This document shows positions 1 through 12,060 of a stretch of DNA of 64,000 nucleotides, one piece after another. The stretch lies in the NCBI GenBank assembly GCA_001584585.1, contig LSYV01000026.1:782539-846538 (forward strand). Direction: 5' to 3'. Position 1 is the stretch's first letter; each line of letters starts with the position of its first letter. The notes beneath the pieces were generated by a model. That model did not search any database and had not been told where the DNA came from. It saw nothing but the letters and a program-made list of their open reading frames with translations. A program made the translations under genes and the position numbers. Source of the stretch: Gonium pectorale (lineage: Eukaryota > Chlorophyta > Chlorophyceae > Chlamydomonadales > Volvocaceae).

Positions 1-81
1 CGCGCCGCGCGCGCGCGCGCGCGCGCGCGCGCGCGCGCGCGCGCGCGCGCGCGCGCGCGCGCGCGCGCGCGCGCGCGCGCN
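1..81. repeat. (CG)n dinucleotide tract with one ambiguous base
   Basis: Almost pure alternating CG from the window edge up to an N at 81, followed by a short CCG-rich stretch. It lies where the last visible exon of the bestrophin-like gene should continue, so the 3' end of that gene cannot be read. If translated it would give an Arg-Ala repeat. The N suggests a join or low-quality call, so the tract length should not be trusted. Confidence 0.9.
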
Positions 82-3000
82 CCGCCGCCGCCACCGCCAG
101 GTCGACTGCGCTGGGTCCCATCGCCGCCGGCGGGAAGGCCCGCTCCAGCTCCGCCAGGTTTGCCTGTATGGCCCTGCGTCCATACACGTCAGGATCGCGT
201 CATCGTCGTGAGTTGTCAGTTGGTAGGGGGTTGCAGCTTCGGCGGGGTAAGGATGTTTGTATTGCACACCATGCTGTTGGCATCGGGGGCTCGACGCACA
301 ACAGTAAGCTGCATTCACCCATTCGTCAATTCGCCAAGTCGCCGCCGTGACCTACAGCGTGGGTCATGGCGGCGCGCCACGGGGCGGCGCACATGCCGCC
401 GCTCTGTTGAGAGAGAGCCCCGAACGCAAAACAGCCCCATGGCGCTCATGAAGCCATCACCGCCGCCGCCGAAGGCCCTCTCTCCCCTCACCTCCCTTCC
501 CTCCCCTCCCGTCCCACCCCGCGCCGCCGCCGCCGCGCACTGCCGTACCTGCATATGTCGTACAGCGGCAGCACGTGGAAGGGCTCCTCCACCTGCACGC
601 CAATGTTCTCCACGCCCAGCAGCAGGAACGCAATCATGCCTGCCACCAGGGGCGTCAGCCAGCCGGTGCTGCTCCACAGCAGCACGGGGGAGGTCACGAC
701 GTACAGCATCAGGAAGCGCGACGTGTGCCTGCGACCGAGCGCGAAGGGCACGCACGGGGGGGGGAGCTGCGTCGGGTAGGCGCGCTGAGCGGGCATGTGC
801 GTATGTGTTTAAATGCGCGACAGCGTGCTCAAGCAGGTCTACGAAACGCGTGTGTATGTGCGCATTGCACGGTGCGGCCGTGGCCTCGGGCGGGCCTCCG
901 CTGGGCGGCTGCCAGGCAGGTCGGCGCACGGCAGCGGCCCGGGATGGGGGTGGGGGTGGGTAGGCCGCTCAGTGAAGTGGGGCATCGGGACTCCGGGAGG
1001 CACCACGAGCGTGTGTTGAGGACCGGGTGTACCTGTAAGAGAGAGTGGGATGGGGTACACGTGGAAGGATGGGTTAGATCAGCCTCGCTTTGAGCGCTCG
1101 TTGTGTGGCTAGCGGCGGGCGTGGGGCAGGGGAGGCATCCAGGAGGCACCGTGTTGGGCGGCCCACCACCCAGCTGGCGTCCGTCCCAGCTCCAGCTCCA
1201 GTTGCCACGTGGTCCGTGTACGGCAGGGTAGGGCAGGGCAGGGGTGGGGGCGAGGGCGCAAGGCTACTGTGCTTGTGTGTGGGGATGTGTTGTCCGTCCC
1301 CTGGCCCCACTGCCCCCGTGCGCCTCCCAGCCGCACCTGGCGTATGCGGGCGGGATGGGGGTCTTGAAGATCCGCTCGCAGCCGCCCGCGCAGTTTGTGT
1401 ACAGCTCCACCTGAGGGGGCCGCATGGTGGGATGTGGTAAGTTGGATTTCAGAATCGGACTGGATCAGGATGGACGAGGATTTCGCGGCCTCACTGAAGA
1501 AGGTCCGCGATAGGCATCACTATGATTTTCCCATGCCCGGGTCCTCAATCCCATCGGGAGGCAAGGCGGTCCTGCTGGACCCGCTCCGACACGCACGCAC
1601 GCGCGCGCTTGGATCTCGGGTTGGATCCAACCGTACCTGCTTCTGGATCTCGGCCTGCAGCTGCGGCGGCAGCCCCGCCGCCACCACCAGCTGGCCCAGC
1701 GCCGTGCCCGCCCCCATGGGCGCGTTCGACCAGGCGCACAGCCACTCCACCTGTCAAGGGCGGCGCCGGCGGCGGCAGTCCGTGTATCGCTGCGTTTTGG
1801 CGCTACTGACTGCGAAAGCGCGAGCTTGACCATGTCCGTCCCCAGTTCCCCACCCGCGGCGCGCGCCTGCTCACTCCGCAAGACAAGCGGCGCGCCTCGC
1901 ACGCAACGGCCTCGGTCCCGCCCTTCCCACGCCCACGCCACTCCTGCGCAGCCCAGAGCCAAACCCAACACAGGCTACAGCCCGTCCCCCCCACCTGCCA
2001 TTGCGCAGGTCCCCCCCACCCATCCACGCCTCGCGCACAACCCTCCCAGCCCCGAGCCCCGCCCCGCCCTGGCCCTCCCCGCCTCGCCCTGGCCGGTCCC
2101 CCCTCCCCGGCCCCGCCCCCACCGCCCTCACCTCCTCCGGCGTGAGGATGCCTCGCACCTCGGCCGCCACCGACAGCCCATCCCGCACGTGCGCCAGCAG
2201 CACCCGGGGCGCGGCGGCCGCCCAGCGCACCGCCGCGGCGCGCAGGTCGGTCCGGTCCGGCGGGAACCACATGAGCGCCTGCGGGCGGTGGGGGGGGGGG
2301 GGCGGGGCGGGCGGCGAGTGGGAGGGCGGACGCGGGAGGAGCAGGTGTGGGTGGTTGCGGGTGCCGGGTGCTGGGTGGGGTGTGTGGGCAGCAGGTGTGG
2401 CCGAACCGGTATGGCGCTGCGGCATGATGCGTCAGCGGACCCGGTTGTGGTGTTCTGCTCACCAGCCCAGCACCGAGGCCCAGCACCGAGGCCCAGCACC
2501 GAGGCCCAGCACCGAGGCGCCGAGGCGCAAGCACATCCGCAGTACCTCGCCCGACTGGGCTTCCTCTCAACCGTCCGGGGCCCCTCCGCCCCCACATGGG
2601 GCGCACTGCTCCTCAGACGCCCGCTCGACCCCCTCCGTCCACACAGGGTTACAGGTTACACGTCCGTCAAACCGCCGGGGTGGGGGGCCATGGACGGAAT
2701 GCAAGGGGTGGTGTGGGGTAAAGGGTCATACTTGCCGTCTCTACCCCGCTTCAGCGCCTGGCGCCGAAGTATGGCGTGCATAGTGTCCCAGACAGCCTGC
2801 AAATAGGGGGGCCGCACCTGTCGCGTGTAGTTGCGGGCAAAGTTGACGATCTGCGCTGCAGCGGCGGGCGGACGGGGGTTTAAAAGGAGCAAACGGTTGA
2901 CGGACGGGGAAGGCGCGAGGCGAAGAAGGGCAAGGGCAAAGGCGGTGGACGCAGGGAGGTCGGTGAGGCGTGAAGCTACCGTGGCGCGGGATGGGGCGGA

Positions 3001-5069
3001 GTCAAGCGCGCGGCCTTGCCGTGTCACCCGCTCTGCGGCCGCTCCTAATCCTGCCCCCGCCCCACCTCCACATTTTCTTCCCGCAGCCAGGAACTCCCAA
3101 CCCCACCCCGCCCCCTTCACCACACCCCAACGACACACGCACCTGACCCCAGATGATGCGCCCCTCCCACCACCGGCTATAGCTGCTGTTGGTCTTGAAC
3201 ACCAGGAGCAGCGACAGCGCGAAGGTGATCATCCTGGGGTGGGGGGGTAGTGGGGTCCGATCGTGCGTTATGCGGTACCCTGACCTTCCTATGAGCTCAC
3301 TCTAGAGCCCATTGGGGAGGAGGTGTTATGAGCGCAAGGTGTGGTCATGGTCCAACATGGCGGCACCCGGCAGGGTTGGGGTTTTGAAGGGGGCGCGAGT
3401 GGATGGTGGCAAGGGCCGCGCGCTGATGTCAGGTGGGGGAGCGGGAAGGGCCGCGGCTGATGTGCGCAGCAGCAGGCACCCAGCGACGAGCTAGAAAGGG
3501 GTGCAAGGGGAAGGTGCTGGATGTCCGTAGACCCGCACCTGTACCGCGCCGTACTCACGTGTATGGTACGCTCAGCCGGGTTCCCGACAGAAAGTCATCT
3601 TTGCCCGGCTGCGGCGAGGGGGGATCGGGGGGCGGGGGGTTGGGGAAAAAAGGTACGTCCACCTGCCCCGGCGCGGAGCCACAGCGACCCACAGCGGCCG
3701 GGTCGCGGGGCCGTCCCGTACGGCGCGCATCCCCGCACGACACACGCACCGCAGGGTGTACGGCATGCCGCGGCGCACGCACGGCTAAACCCCGAGAGCC
3801 CCCGGGGTCCTCACAGGCCCCCCCCCTTGCCCCCAACCCGCATGCGCCGAGCGTGCGCATTGCGCTGCTGCGCAACCTCTTGCAGCGAGGTCGCCTTCGA
3901 CCCGTCACGACACCCCTTCGCTGTTGTTGTATCAGGGGGGGGGGGGTAGCGGATGCAGACTGCCCCCCCCCGGCCCCTCCGCCCACACGCGCCCGCCTTG
4001 TCCCCCACGCCACCCATGGGCCCGAGCCCCGCACCGCAGCCCACGCATGCCCGCATCCCTCAGGCGCGTACCCCTCAGGCCCGCAGCACTGCTGGGACCC
4101 AACACAGGACAAGCATTACTGCGCAGCCCACGATCTGTCGCCGATATGACGCCATATTTACAACGGCGCTTCCCAGGGGCGCCACTCGACCCGGCCGCCG
4201 GCCCGTCCGTCCCCCCCACCTTCACGCCCCCTGCTCACCAGCAACGTGTGCACCACGCCCACCGCCACGGATATGAGAGCCACCAGCAGGAGCTGCCACA
4301 CGAAGCCGACCGCCACTCGTAGGCTGCGCAGAGGTAGGAGGGCAGCGGACGGGGGGTGGGGTGGGGAAGGGGTGGGCGTCAAAGAGAGGAGGCCGCGTGA
4401 AGATCCTTCTCTTGGGTGGAGCTGCGTCGGTTGCGGCGGGGCCCTGGTATCGGTGCTGGGGACGCGAGTGGAGGGGCGGCAGGAGCTGGGGATGTTCAGT
4501 CCGTGGGCAAGCTGAGCACGGTGTAGTACGGTGTAGTAGTACGGTGGCTGGAGGAGCAAGCGAGGGGCTTGGTGTGGTGTGGTGTGGAGTGGTATGGTGT
4601 GGTGTGGGGACGGGTTGCCAAGCGTACGGGGCGCGATACCCAGCGCCACCGGCCCGGCACACGTCCACGCACGTGCCACACTGTACACACACACACACAC
4701 GCTGCGCACCATGGGGCACCCTGGTGCCACTCAGGTGCCAACCCGGCACCAGGCAAGTGGGGCGGGACGACTGGAGGGAGGAGGCAGCTCCTGCCCGGAC
4801 CGCTCGTCGCTAGGAAAACACCGCTTCCCGACTCCCCTGCATGACGGTCAGCGGCGTGCTTCGAAACACGGGACGGAGCCTTACGTGGCGGCTTTGGCGC
4901 CAAGCCGCTCCCCTCCCCCCGCGCCCCGCCCCGCCCCGCCCGCAACGCGGGGTGCTCATCAGCTTCCCTCAAGGAAGGCGGTGGAACCCCGTGCTCACAA
5001 GACCATAGGCTCGATACGGTGGCGCCATGCAGCGCTGCGGTGCTGCTCCCAGTCCTTATGGCCGAAGAC
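82..5069 (-). CDS. Bestrophin-like (RFP-TM/UPF0187) anion channel, partial at 3' end
   Basis: Ten exons joined in consistent phase on the minus strand: 5069-4999, 4323-4239, 3608-3559, 3233-3143, 2850-2818 (a 33-nt microexon), 2278-2132, 1750-1637, 1410-1337, 728-549 and 173 downward into the CG tract. The product, about 310 residues so far, shows family signatures in order: HKDWEQHRS, a first membrane helix, ALSLLLVFKTNSSYSRWWEG, CERIFKTPIPPAY, HTSRFLMLY, then GWLTP and ENIGVQVEEPFHVLP followed by YDICR. This order is that of the plant/bacterial bestrophin-like family, whose members form pentameric chloride or bicarbonate channels; some algal members act at the thylakoid membrane. Location cannot be assigned because the start codon is not resolved. 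The intron after the microexon contains a LINE-like relic. Family call is firm; ends are not. Confidence 0.85.
2466..2517. repeat. 13-bp minisatellite, four units
   Basis: Four near-perfect head-to-tail copies of CCCAGCACCGAGG inside the 2279-2817 intron of the bestrophin-like gene. Confidence 0.9.
2650..2808 (-). mobile_element. 5'-truncated LINE-like 3' end inside a bestrophin intron
   Basis: The minus strand reads LQAVWDTMHAILRRQALKR... to a stop and a short 3' tail (TTGACGGACGTGTAACC). The same C-terminus and tail occur on the plus strand near 6543-6700 with many substitutions, so this is a dispersed repeat. It begins about 10 nt downstream of the splice donor of the 33-nt microexon and has the same orientation as the host gene. 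The reverse transcriptase is absent, as expected for a 5'-truncated retrotransposed copy. Confidence 0.7.
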
Positions 5070-5203
5070 CTGGCAGGCGCGCGAGGCGGGGCCGTGGGTG
5101 GCTATGTCAGCGAGCGGCTACGCTTGCCGCTCGGCTGAAATTCGACGGGGGCGTGCGGGTGAGGGCACGTGCCCCGGTATGGGTAAACAGGTGTGCCCCC
5201 TAC

Positions 5204-5383
5204 CCGATTTTCTGCGTCATCAAAGTCAATGGGCAGCGCCAGGATATGGGCCTCGGTCCCCCCCCCCCAAGATGTTCAGCCCACCTTATCCTCAAAAAGC
5301 GAGGCATGTATAGCGGGTTGGCTAAACAGGCGTTCCAGGTGCACCCGCTGCTCGCCTCGCGGCGATAGCGACGGCGCGCTCAT
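5204..5383 (-). other. Candidate 5' exons of the bestrophin-like gene
   Basis: An ATG at 5383 opens 33 codons (MSAPSLSPRGEQ...LFEDK, exon 5383-5285), and a second block at 5251-5204 (AHILALPIDFDDAENR) ends at a possible donor in phase with the exon beginning at 5069. The frame between the two blocks is broken by a stop and a C homopolymer, and the gap of 33 nt is too short for an intron. An indel in the homopolymer could explain this. It is a plausible N-terminus but not demonstrated. Confidence 0.35.
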
Positions 5384-6224
5384 TCTACTAATGAGACGCT
5401 TCCCTATATCCGAATTGCCTGCACTCTGTGCATTAGGCGGTTACGAAGTAACGCACTGGTCGGTCAGCCGTTTCTGACCGTGACAATGTCTGGCGCAGCA
5501 GCTGACTTTTAACGCATGACTAAAACCAAATATGCCGCAACAATACAAGCATTTGAGACGTCTACAAGGTAGACCACACTTGAAAAATGCCGTACCCTGT
5601 GTGACACAGGCAGTACAGGGCCGAGGCAGCAGCATCGGCTCTGGGGCAGCCTCGGGCATGCACTATATGCAGTATACAATTGATCAAGAGCGTCTCTGGG
5701 CTTCAAAACCGCCAAGCACGCCCACCAGAGCCGGCTGTGACGCCCAAGCTGTCGCCCACCCGTGCCCCCACCGAGTCAGTCGTTCAGAAAAAGGAAACGG
5801 AATCATGGAAGGGTCGTTCTTGCCTGGGACTCGTCCGGAATTCCCATACAGAGAATACAACGTCCGGACTGGGGCTGCAAAGGGGCTCGCGCCACACCCT
5901 ATAACATCAACATCAAAAAAAAGAATCAACAAGTGGACCGAAGGGGAAACCGATGAATGGCCTTGGCGGCGGCCGCGCTCGGCTACGCCTGATGAAACGT
6001 GGCCGCTGCCCATGCGCCGCACGCCCACTGGTATGGCTCATATTTCCCACTGTTTGACGGTGATGAGGTCGAAACGATCCCTTGTGAGACTCGCTACCCG
6101 GGTGCAGCTTGGAGAGGCCTGGTTGCATACCGTAACGGGAGTGCCTGCATGAAAGGAGTGATACTGCACCATCTCGTCTAAAGTGCCAACACGGGCAGTC
6201 TCTTGCGTCATGGACCCACATCCA
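5384..6224. other. Intergenic stretch, unassigned
   Basis: Less GC-rich than its surroundings. It holds an A-rich run near 5904-5932 (CATCAACATCAAAAAAAAG) and only short, unrecognised frames. It may be the degraded upstream body of the LINE-like element that ends near 6700, but I see no reverse transcriptase motif. Confidence 0.5.
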
Positions 6225-6700
6225 AAGAGGCTCAACCGCTTCAACGCCATCGAAACGAAGGCGCCAAGCTAGCCATCCGTCATTGGTTGGGGACCTTGGG
6301 GTGCTGGGACCTGGGAGACGGGAGTCAACCGCCTCATCAGGCGGGCTGGATGCGAGCGGACATGCAAGGTATGCGGTGATGCTGGTGATGCCATGGCGAT
6401 GGAGGACGACGACCTGCATGTGTTTTGCAAGTGCCCGTGCTATGAGCACCTTCGCGACCAATTTGTAGGCACATTGCAGTTGAAGCGACGGGACATGGTT
6501 ACGATTATGAAAGAGGCCCCACCTGCTGAGGTGGCAGCCTATTTGCAGGCTGTCTGGGACACTAGGCACGCAATGCTTCGGCGCCAGGTGCTGAAGCGGG
6601 GTAGGGACGGCAATCATGACCCTCTACCCCACCCCACCAGTCGCATTTCGTCCATGGCCTGCCCGGCTCTGACGGACGTGTAACCTGCAACCTGTCATAC
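6225..6700 (+). mobile_element. LINE-like retrotransposon 3' end (zinc-knuckle region)
   Basis: A frame ending at 6683 reads GCERTCKVCGDAGDA, then DDDLHVFCKCPCYEHLRDQF and AYLQAVWDTRHAMLRRQ. The C-x2-C ... H-x3-C-x-C pattern resembles the zinc-binding tail that follows the reverse transcriptase in many LINE proteins. Upstream, matching text continues only after frame changes, so the copy is degraded and 5'-truncated. The final roughly 130 nt recur at 2650-2808. The family is inferred from the knuckle and repetition; the polymerase domain is not visible. Confidence 0.6.
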
Positions 6701-7379
6701 GACTGACTCCACGGCCTGCAGAGGTTTCATGCGGTGCAAGAGGGTGCAGGCGCGCAGGTAAGCGTGGAGGCAGATAGTGTCCCAAGTCGTCAGTGGCGTA
6801 CCGCGACAAGACGGTGTCTGCGTGTGGCAGGTGTGTGTGCCTGTGTGTGTGGGGTGTGGGGTGTGGGGTGTGGGGTGGGGGTGGGGTGGGGAGGGGGCGT
6901 AAAGCCAATGCCCAGCTGGTTTCGTGGCGTCGCCCCTTGATAAACTTGCGGCTTAACCATGAGCGAACCCCCATGCACACCATCTACACCTTATCAGCCG
7001 TGCTTGACTACAGGGCTGCAAGGCTCACCCACTCCCTGGCGCCATCACAGCTGTCTGCTTTCAATGCACAAGCTGCAGCCACTACTTGCGTGCCCAGTCC
7101 CGCCCCGTACCGTACGGCACCGTGTCATCCAAGGCTAACGGAGTTCGCAACTTGGTGCGGTACGCCTTAAGCCGAAACGCACTTGAAAAGCTTCAACGTA
7201 CTTCGTTGGCTGCTCTTGATGCACACACCCATGCTCGCAGCCGACAGCAGGGCTTGAGATGACTCCATAGCCTTGACCAACTAACGCGGCTTGGCTCCGC
7301 AGCTTTGCAGAAGCTGAGCAGCTAGCAAGTAGAAGCGGCCCTGGAAGGACTTCAGTTCCTCGCTTTGTCTTAGGCCGCC
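6701..7379. repeat. Intergenic stretch with GT/G-rich satellite
   Basis: About 6829-6895 is a G-rich array of TGTGGGG-type units. The rest, leading to the kinase start, has no supportable gene and probably includes the kinase promoter and 5' untranslated region. Confidence 0.6.
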
Positions 7380-9643
7380 ATGAATGAGACCATTGTTGGC
7401 GGGAAATATCGCTTGGGGAGAAAACTTGGAGGCGGCTCCTTCGGCGAAATTTTCCTTGGTGCGTTTGGCCAGCCCTTCCACCCCTTCCGCCCCCCTGCAA
7501 CGAGCTTTACCCTGGACGCATACGCAGGCACAAACCTTCAAACTGGAGAGGAAGTGGGCGTGAAGCTGGTATGCTTGGCGTTTGGCGCCGTGTGGCACTG
7601 TTGCATCCCGCTCAACGGCCTTGTCGTCGCTTGCAGGAGCCTGTCAAGGCACGGCATCCGCAGCTGCTATATGAGTCGAAACTGTACAAGATCCTGCAGG
7701 GCGGCGGTGAGCCCGGTCGGCACGCCCCATGTTGCGCACCCCTCCTCGCTAATCCCACCTCCCTTGAATGTTCCCAGTGGGTATTCCCAACCTGCGGTGG
7801 TATGGCATTGAGGGCGAATACAACGTTATGGTCATCGACCTGCTGGGGCCCAGCTTGGAGGACCTCTTTAACTTCTGCGGGCGGAAGTTCAGCGTCAAAA
7901 CGGTGTTGATGCTAGCTGATCAGATGATCTCGCGGGTCGAGTATCTGCACTCGCGCAGCTTTATTCATCGGGACATCAAGCCCGACAACTTCCTCATGGG
8001 GCTCGGCAAGCGGGCCAACCAGGTCAATATCATCGACTTTGGTCTGGCCAAAAAGTACCGCGACCCCAAGACACACCAGCACATACCGTACTGTGAGAAC
8101 AAGAACCTCACCGGCACGGCACGCTACGCCAGCGTCAACACACACATGGGCATCGAGCAGAGCCGGCGAGACGACTTGGAGTCCCTGGGGTACGTGTTCA
8201 TGTACTTCCTCCGCGGGAGCCTTCCGTGGCAGGGCCTGCAGGCGGCTACCAAGAAGCAGAAGTACGAGAAAATCAGCGAGAAGAAGATGAAGACGCCCTT
8301 CGAGGTGCTCTGTAAGGGCTTCCCGCAGGAGTTCGTGCTGTACTTCCAATACGTGCGGGCGCAGCGCTTTGAGGAGAAGCCGGACTATGCGTACCTTCGG
8401 CGGCTCTTCCGAGACCTCTTCGCTAAGGAGGGTACGTCCGCCGACCGAACAGGCTGACGCTGGGGCGCACAGGGACTGTTCATTCAGGGTTCAGGCCAGC
8501 CACGCAGGCTGCTACCGAAGGTTGTGACGGCTGCCAATCCGTGTGGGGCATTGTGGGAGTGTGGATGGCACAGGCAGCGCGCTGTACGGGACACGTGACG
8601 TGCAGTTAGTAACGCCGCCCTGGTTCTCACGGTCCCCGTACCCAATTTCACGCATGCTTGTATGGTGCCGCACCACAAGAGCCTTAGGAACGCTTCTGAC
8701 GCCTCCGCTCTCGCGGCCGGTGTCCCATACATTGGCGAATTGTTTGCCGCTGCTCTCGCCGCATTCATGGCAACTTTCAAACCATCTTCATTGCCTTGGC
8801 AGGGTGGACATGGGACTTCGTGTTCGACTGGACCATCCTGAAGTACCAGCGCTCGGCGAACGGGGCGGTGGATCGGCCCGTTACGTCGCCGGATGGAGCA
8901 GCGGCGCGGCCCGCGGGTGTGCACGAAAACGCGGAAGCAGGGGGCTCCCGCGTCCGGAGGTAGGCGCTGGGCTGGAAGCAGCGCTGGCGCGTGTGCGCGA
9001 CTGGGTGTAAGGTGGGCGCACTTTGGCGGTTTGCTGCTGCTGATGATCCGAATGGGCTTCAGGCGAGGGACATGCACGGTTGTGCCGCTTTGGATTACTG
9101 CATCTAGGTGTGGAATCCTTATCGCGCGGCATGGCCACTCTTGGCGTACTAGTAGACCGCATGGGCCGCAGCTGAAGGGACTTCAGCTGCCGCTAGTCAT
9201 GGGAGTGCCGGCCCCTAAACAAGTAGTTTCTCAAGAGCTCACTGTGGCCCATTCGCAGGGAGGATGACGGCGAGCGGGGCAAGGAGCTCTTGCCCACCGG
9301 CTCGGGACGCGCTGGCACGGGCATGAGGAAGACGCTTGTAAGTGCGAAGGTTCTGTAAGCACACCTGCATGCATGTGGCGCACCGCCATGACTTACACAA
9401 TGCCAACACCGCGTCGCCCTTGCGAGTGGCGATCTTGCTTATGTCATCGCCCCCGGCGAACTCGGATTGTCAGGCATTGCCTGCCCGTTGTGTCAATCGT
9501 TGTTTAGAAGCAGCGAAACTTCAGCCCTTGCAAGTTACTCCTCCCAGTGCATGAGTCCTTTCGGTCTGCGCTGTCCCGAGCATCCGTCCGTCTCCCTCCC
9601 CCTCGTTGCTCCCCTGCAGCAAGCGCTCTTCACGCGGGCGTAA
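7380..9643 (+). CDS. Casein kinase 1 (CK1 family Ser/Thr kinase)
   Basis: Seven exons in consistent phase: 7380-7458, 7528-7568, 7637-7706, 7778-8431, 8803-8959, 9259-9337, 9620-9643; 367 residues. The Gly loop is [11 protein letters not shown], the ATP-binding lysine is Lys39 (VGVKLE), the catalytic loop [10 protein letters not shown] has His127 and Asp129, the metal-binding site is [11 protein letters not shown], and the CK1 hallmark [20 protein letters not shown] replaces the usual APE motif. The lobe ends with FDWTILKYQ. The family uses a phosphate- or acid-primed site and works in clock, flagellar, trafficking and cell-cycle signalling; which role applies here is unknown. The tail after residue 310 is low-complexity, and the last 8-codon exon is the least certain. 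Confidence 0.92.
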
Positions 9644-12060
9644 GCAGCTTGCCCATTCTTGTTTGCGTGGGCGGCTTCTACAGGACGCTCCGGAGTGGGG
9701 CGGCTGCTGTGCTTTGTCCGGGTGGCAGCTGGAGGATGCTGCTGAGCGGTTGCCTGTGCGCGCGGTGTCTCTGGGTAAATGCTCGTCTCCGCACTTTGCC
9801 GCTGCAATCATGGCGGGCTCATCTGGGCTCGTGTCCAGGGGCAGCCCCGTGGGTTTGCTGGGCTCATATCTCGGGAGCAGCCCCGCGGTTGGTCTGCTGT
9901 TAGTTAGATAGCCCAGGACGTGCAGGCTAGCATGTTGGTTCATTCGTGGGGCACATATCCATCCTTGCGTGTTCACCGTGTCGCAGGTCCGTTCCAAATT
10001 CATAAATGGAAAATCCTCGTGGGCTCAGGCGATGCTGAAGGGCAAGACGAAATGTGCATGCTTTTGCATAGACTAGGTTGCGGCCACATCATGGGGTTAT
10101 AGACTGGTCGGCTCGCTGACGTGACAGTCGGTCGTGCATGGTTACGCAGCGTTACATTTTGTGCGGAGTACTGGGATAAGTGGTGGGTTTTGTGCAAGAT
10201 TGTGTACAGATACATTGTGTTGCAGAACGTACAGTACAATACTCATGACTGCAGCTGATGTGGTGTGGCTGCTCATTACAGAAGGCCCGCATGCACTGTC
10301 GGGCTGCCGGGCTCTTCAAGGTGCCGGACCTGCGCAGAGGCGCAGGACGGGCAAGGGAGGCCCGGGCGGCGCGCCGCGGACGGCACCTGCGATTTGGGCC
10401 ACGGGCCTGGAGTGGCGGCTGCTCGTGCGCGCGTGGATGAGCGTGGCCAGGTGCCGGCATAGTAGAGGGTCTGCCTTTGCCCCTGGCACTCGTGTCGATA
10501 TACTGTTGCTGCACACATGTGGAGGCGCGCCAGGGCGTGTCGTTCCAAGGTGTGCTTGCGTTCGGCAGTGGTCCTGCGCAATGTACTTGGCTTAGCGTTT
10601 CGCTCGCATCATGTAGGGTAGTGTAGTGAAGCGTGGTGTGGCCAAGCCTGCAGGGGGCTACGCCACCGAAGTTTAACGTAGGTAGGGACGATGGTGTGGG
10701 AGAGGATTGTTTTGGGCCCAGTGGGCGCTGCTGGCATGCGCAGCATTGAGGATCGTTCGGTGCAAGCGCCTTGGCATCCCGTGCACTGAGTACTTTGACC
10801 CGGAGGAATGTCGTGTGACTCACGGGAGCCTCGTACATGGCCGCTGCTATGTAAAGGGAGTCCCGCATAGGGTTAAGCTTCTTGCCCTTCGAGCTCCCAT
10901 CTCCGGATTGCCGACCGTAACTACAAGCAGATACCGACATGAGATACACAGCGTGCAGACGCGTGTTTGCAGCTCTTGGAACGACACGCAGACGGCATTC
11001 AGGGCCTGCCTACGGAGACAGCACCTCAAGATGCCTCAAGTGAAGTGAGGTCTGATCCTCCATGTCTTCCTTGCACGTCCGTAGGACCGTCGCCACCCAG
11101 TGCATACACACACGCCGTCGTATGCGTTTTCGTTTTCAACACACACGCCGAATACCCAGTCCCCTGCTCTTGGCGCAAACACCGTCGCGCGTTGCTACCC
11201 ACGCCGTACACTGCGGGCGCAAACCAACTTGTAAGCATGCTTCGTGGCTCTGGTCGGTCCCCACCGGCCTTTGCTCCGCACGATTACTCTTAACTCGCAT
11301 TACGAAAGCTCCCTTTGGATCGCAGCTCACCCAGCGGCGCTCCCCGTCCACAGGTGTGTTTCTCTTTTTTCCCATTCCGTCGCGCCCGTCCGCGCGCGGC
11401 CGCAACACCCACACTGCCGGTTACGCCGTCTGGAAGGCAGCTCAGCTCAGCCCAACTATCACAACCCAGCCCAGCTTCTAGCGTTAAGTTCCTAGCGCCG
11501 GGGTTACTTAGTTGGGTACAGTTGAAGTCCGACAAACGGGGTAAGATGGTAAGCCGGTCTTTAGGGGCTGGGACGAACGTCACATGTCTTGCTATGTACC
11601 CGCCCGCCCTATTGGAAACGTTGCGCCTTCGGGCGTGTATGACCGTAGAGGCGGGCTCCCTCTGTCTCTGCAGATTTCTCTTTTTTCCTGTCTCACACTG
11701 TCAAAAAAGGAGGAGTGCTACATAGATCACTCAAGCAAAGATCTTCTCGATCATAACACACGCCAGCCTACGTGTTTCAGGTGTTTAGCGGCATGTTATG
11801 GAAGCTTCGTGGGGTTTGGTAACCTGCATTGGGCATCACCGCATCCCAATGCCTGAATCATGGAGGTGGACGGGAGGTGAAGTGGGAGGTAGGGTTTGCA
11901 CATGCCGTACGGTGTACGTGAGAGTCTCCGCAGCTACCCTGCAGTTGGCCGAGCACCATGTTGCAATAAGTGTTTGACTGGTAACATGTCAATGCAAGTC
12001 GTGTGATGCCGGTAGCGCGAAGTCGTTGACTTTTGAGACGGAGCAAGAGCTGATCAGCAA
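9644..12060. other. Intergenic, no supportable gene
   Basis: Starts with the kinase 3' untranslated region. No frame shows family motifs, conserved splice structure or repeats shared with the rest of the window. It includes short CA-type runs near 11108 and 11142 and ends with the promoter of the prolyl hydroxylase gene. Confidence 0.5.

Noticed and set aside
160..963. Long plus-strand open frame across the bestrophin-like gene
   Set aside because: It is antisense to the conserved exons, low in complexity and Arg/Ala-rich; high GC removes stop codons in all frames.
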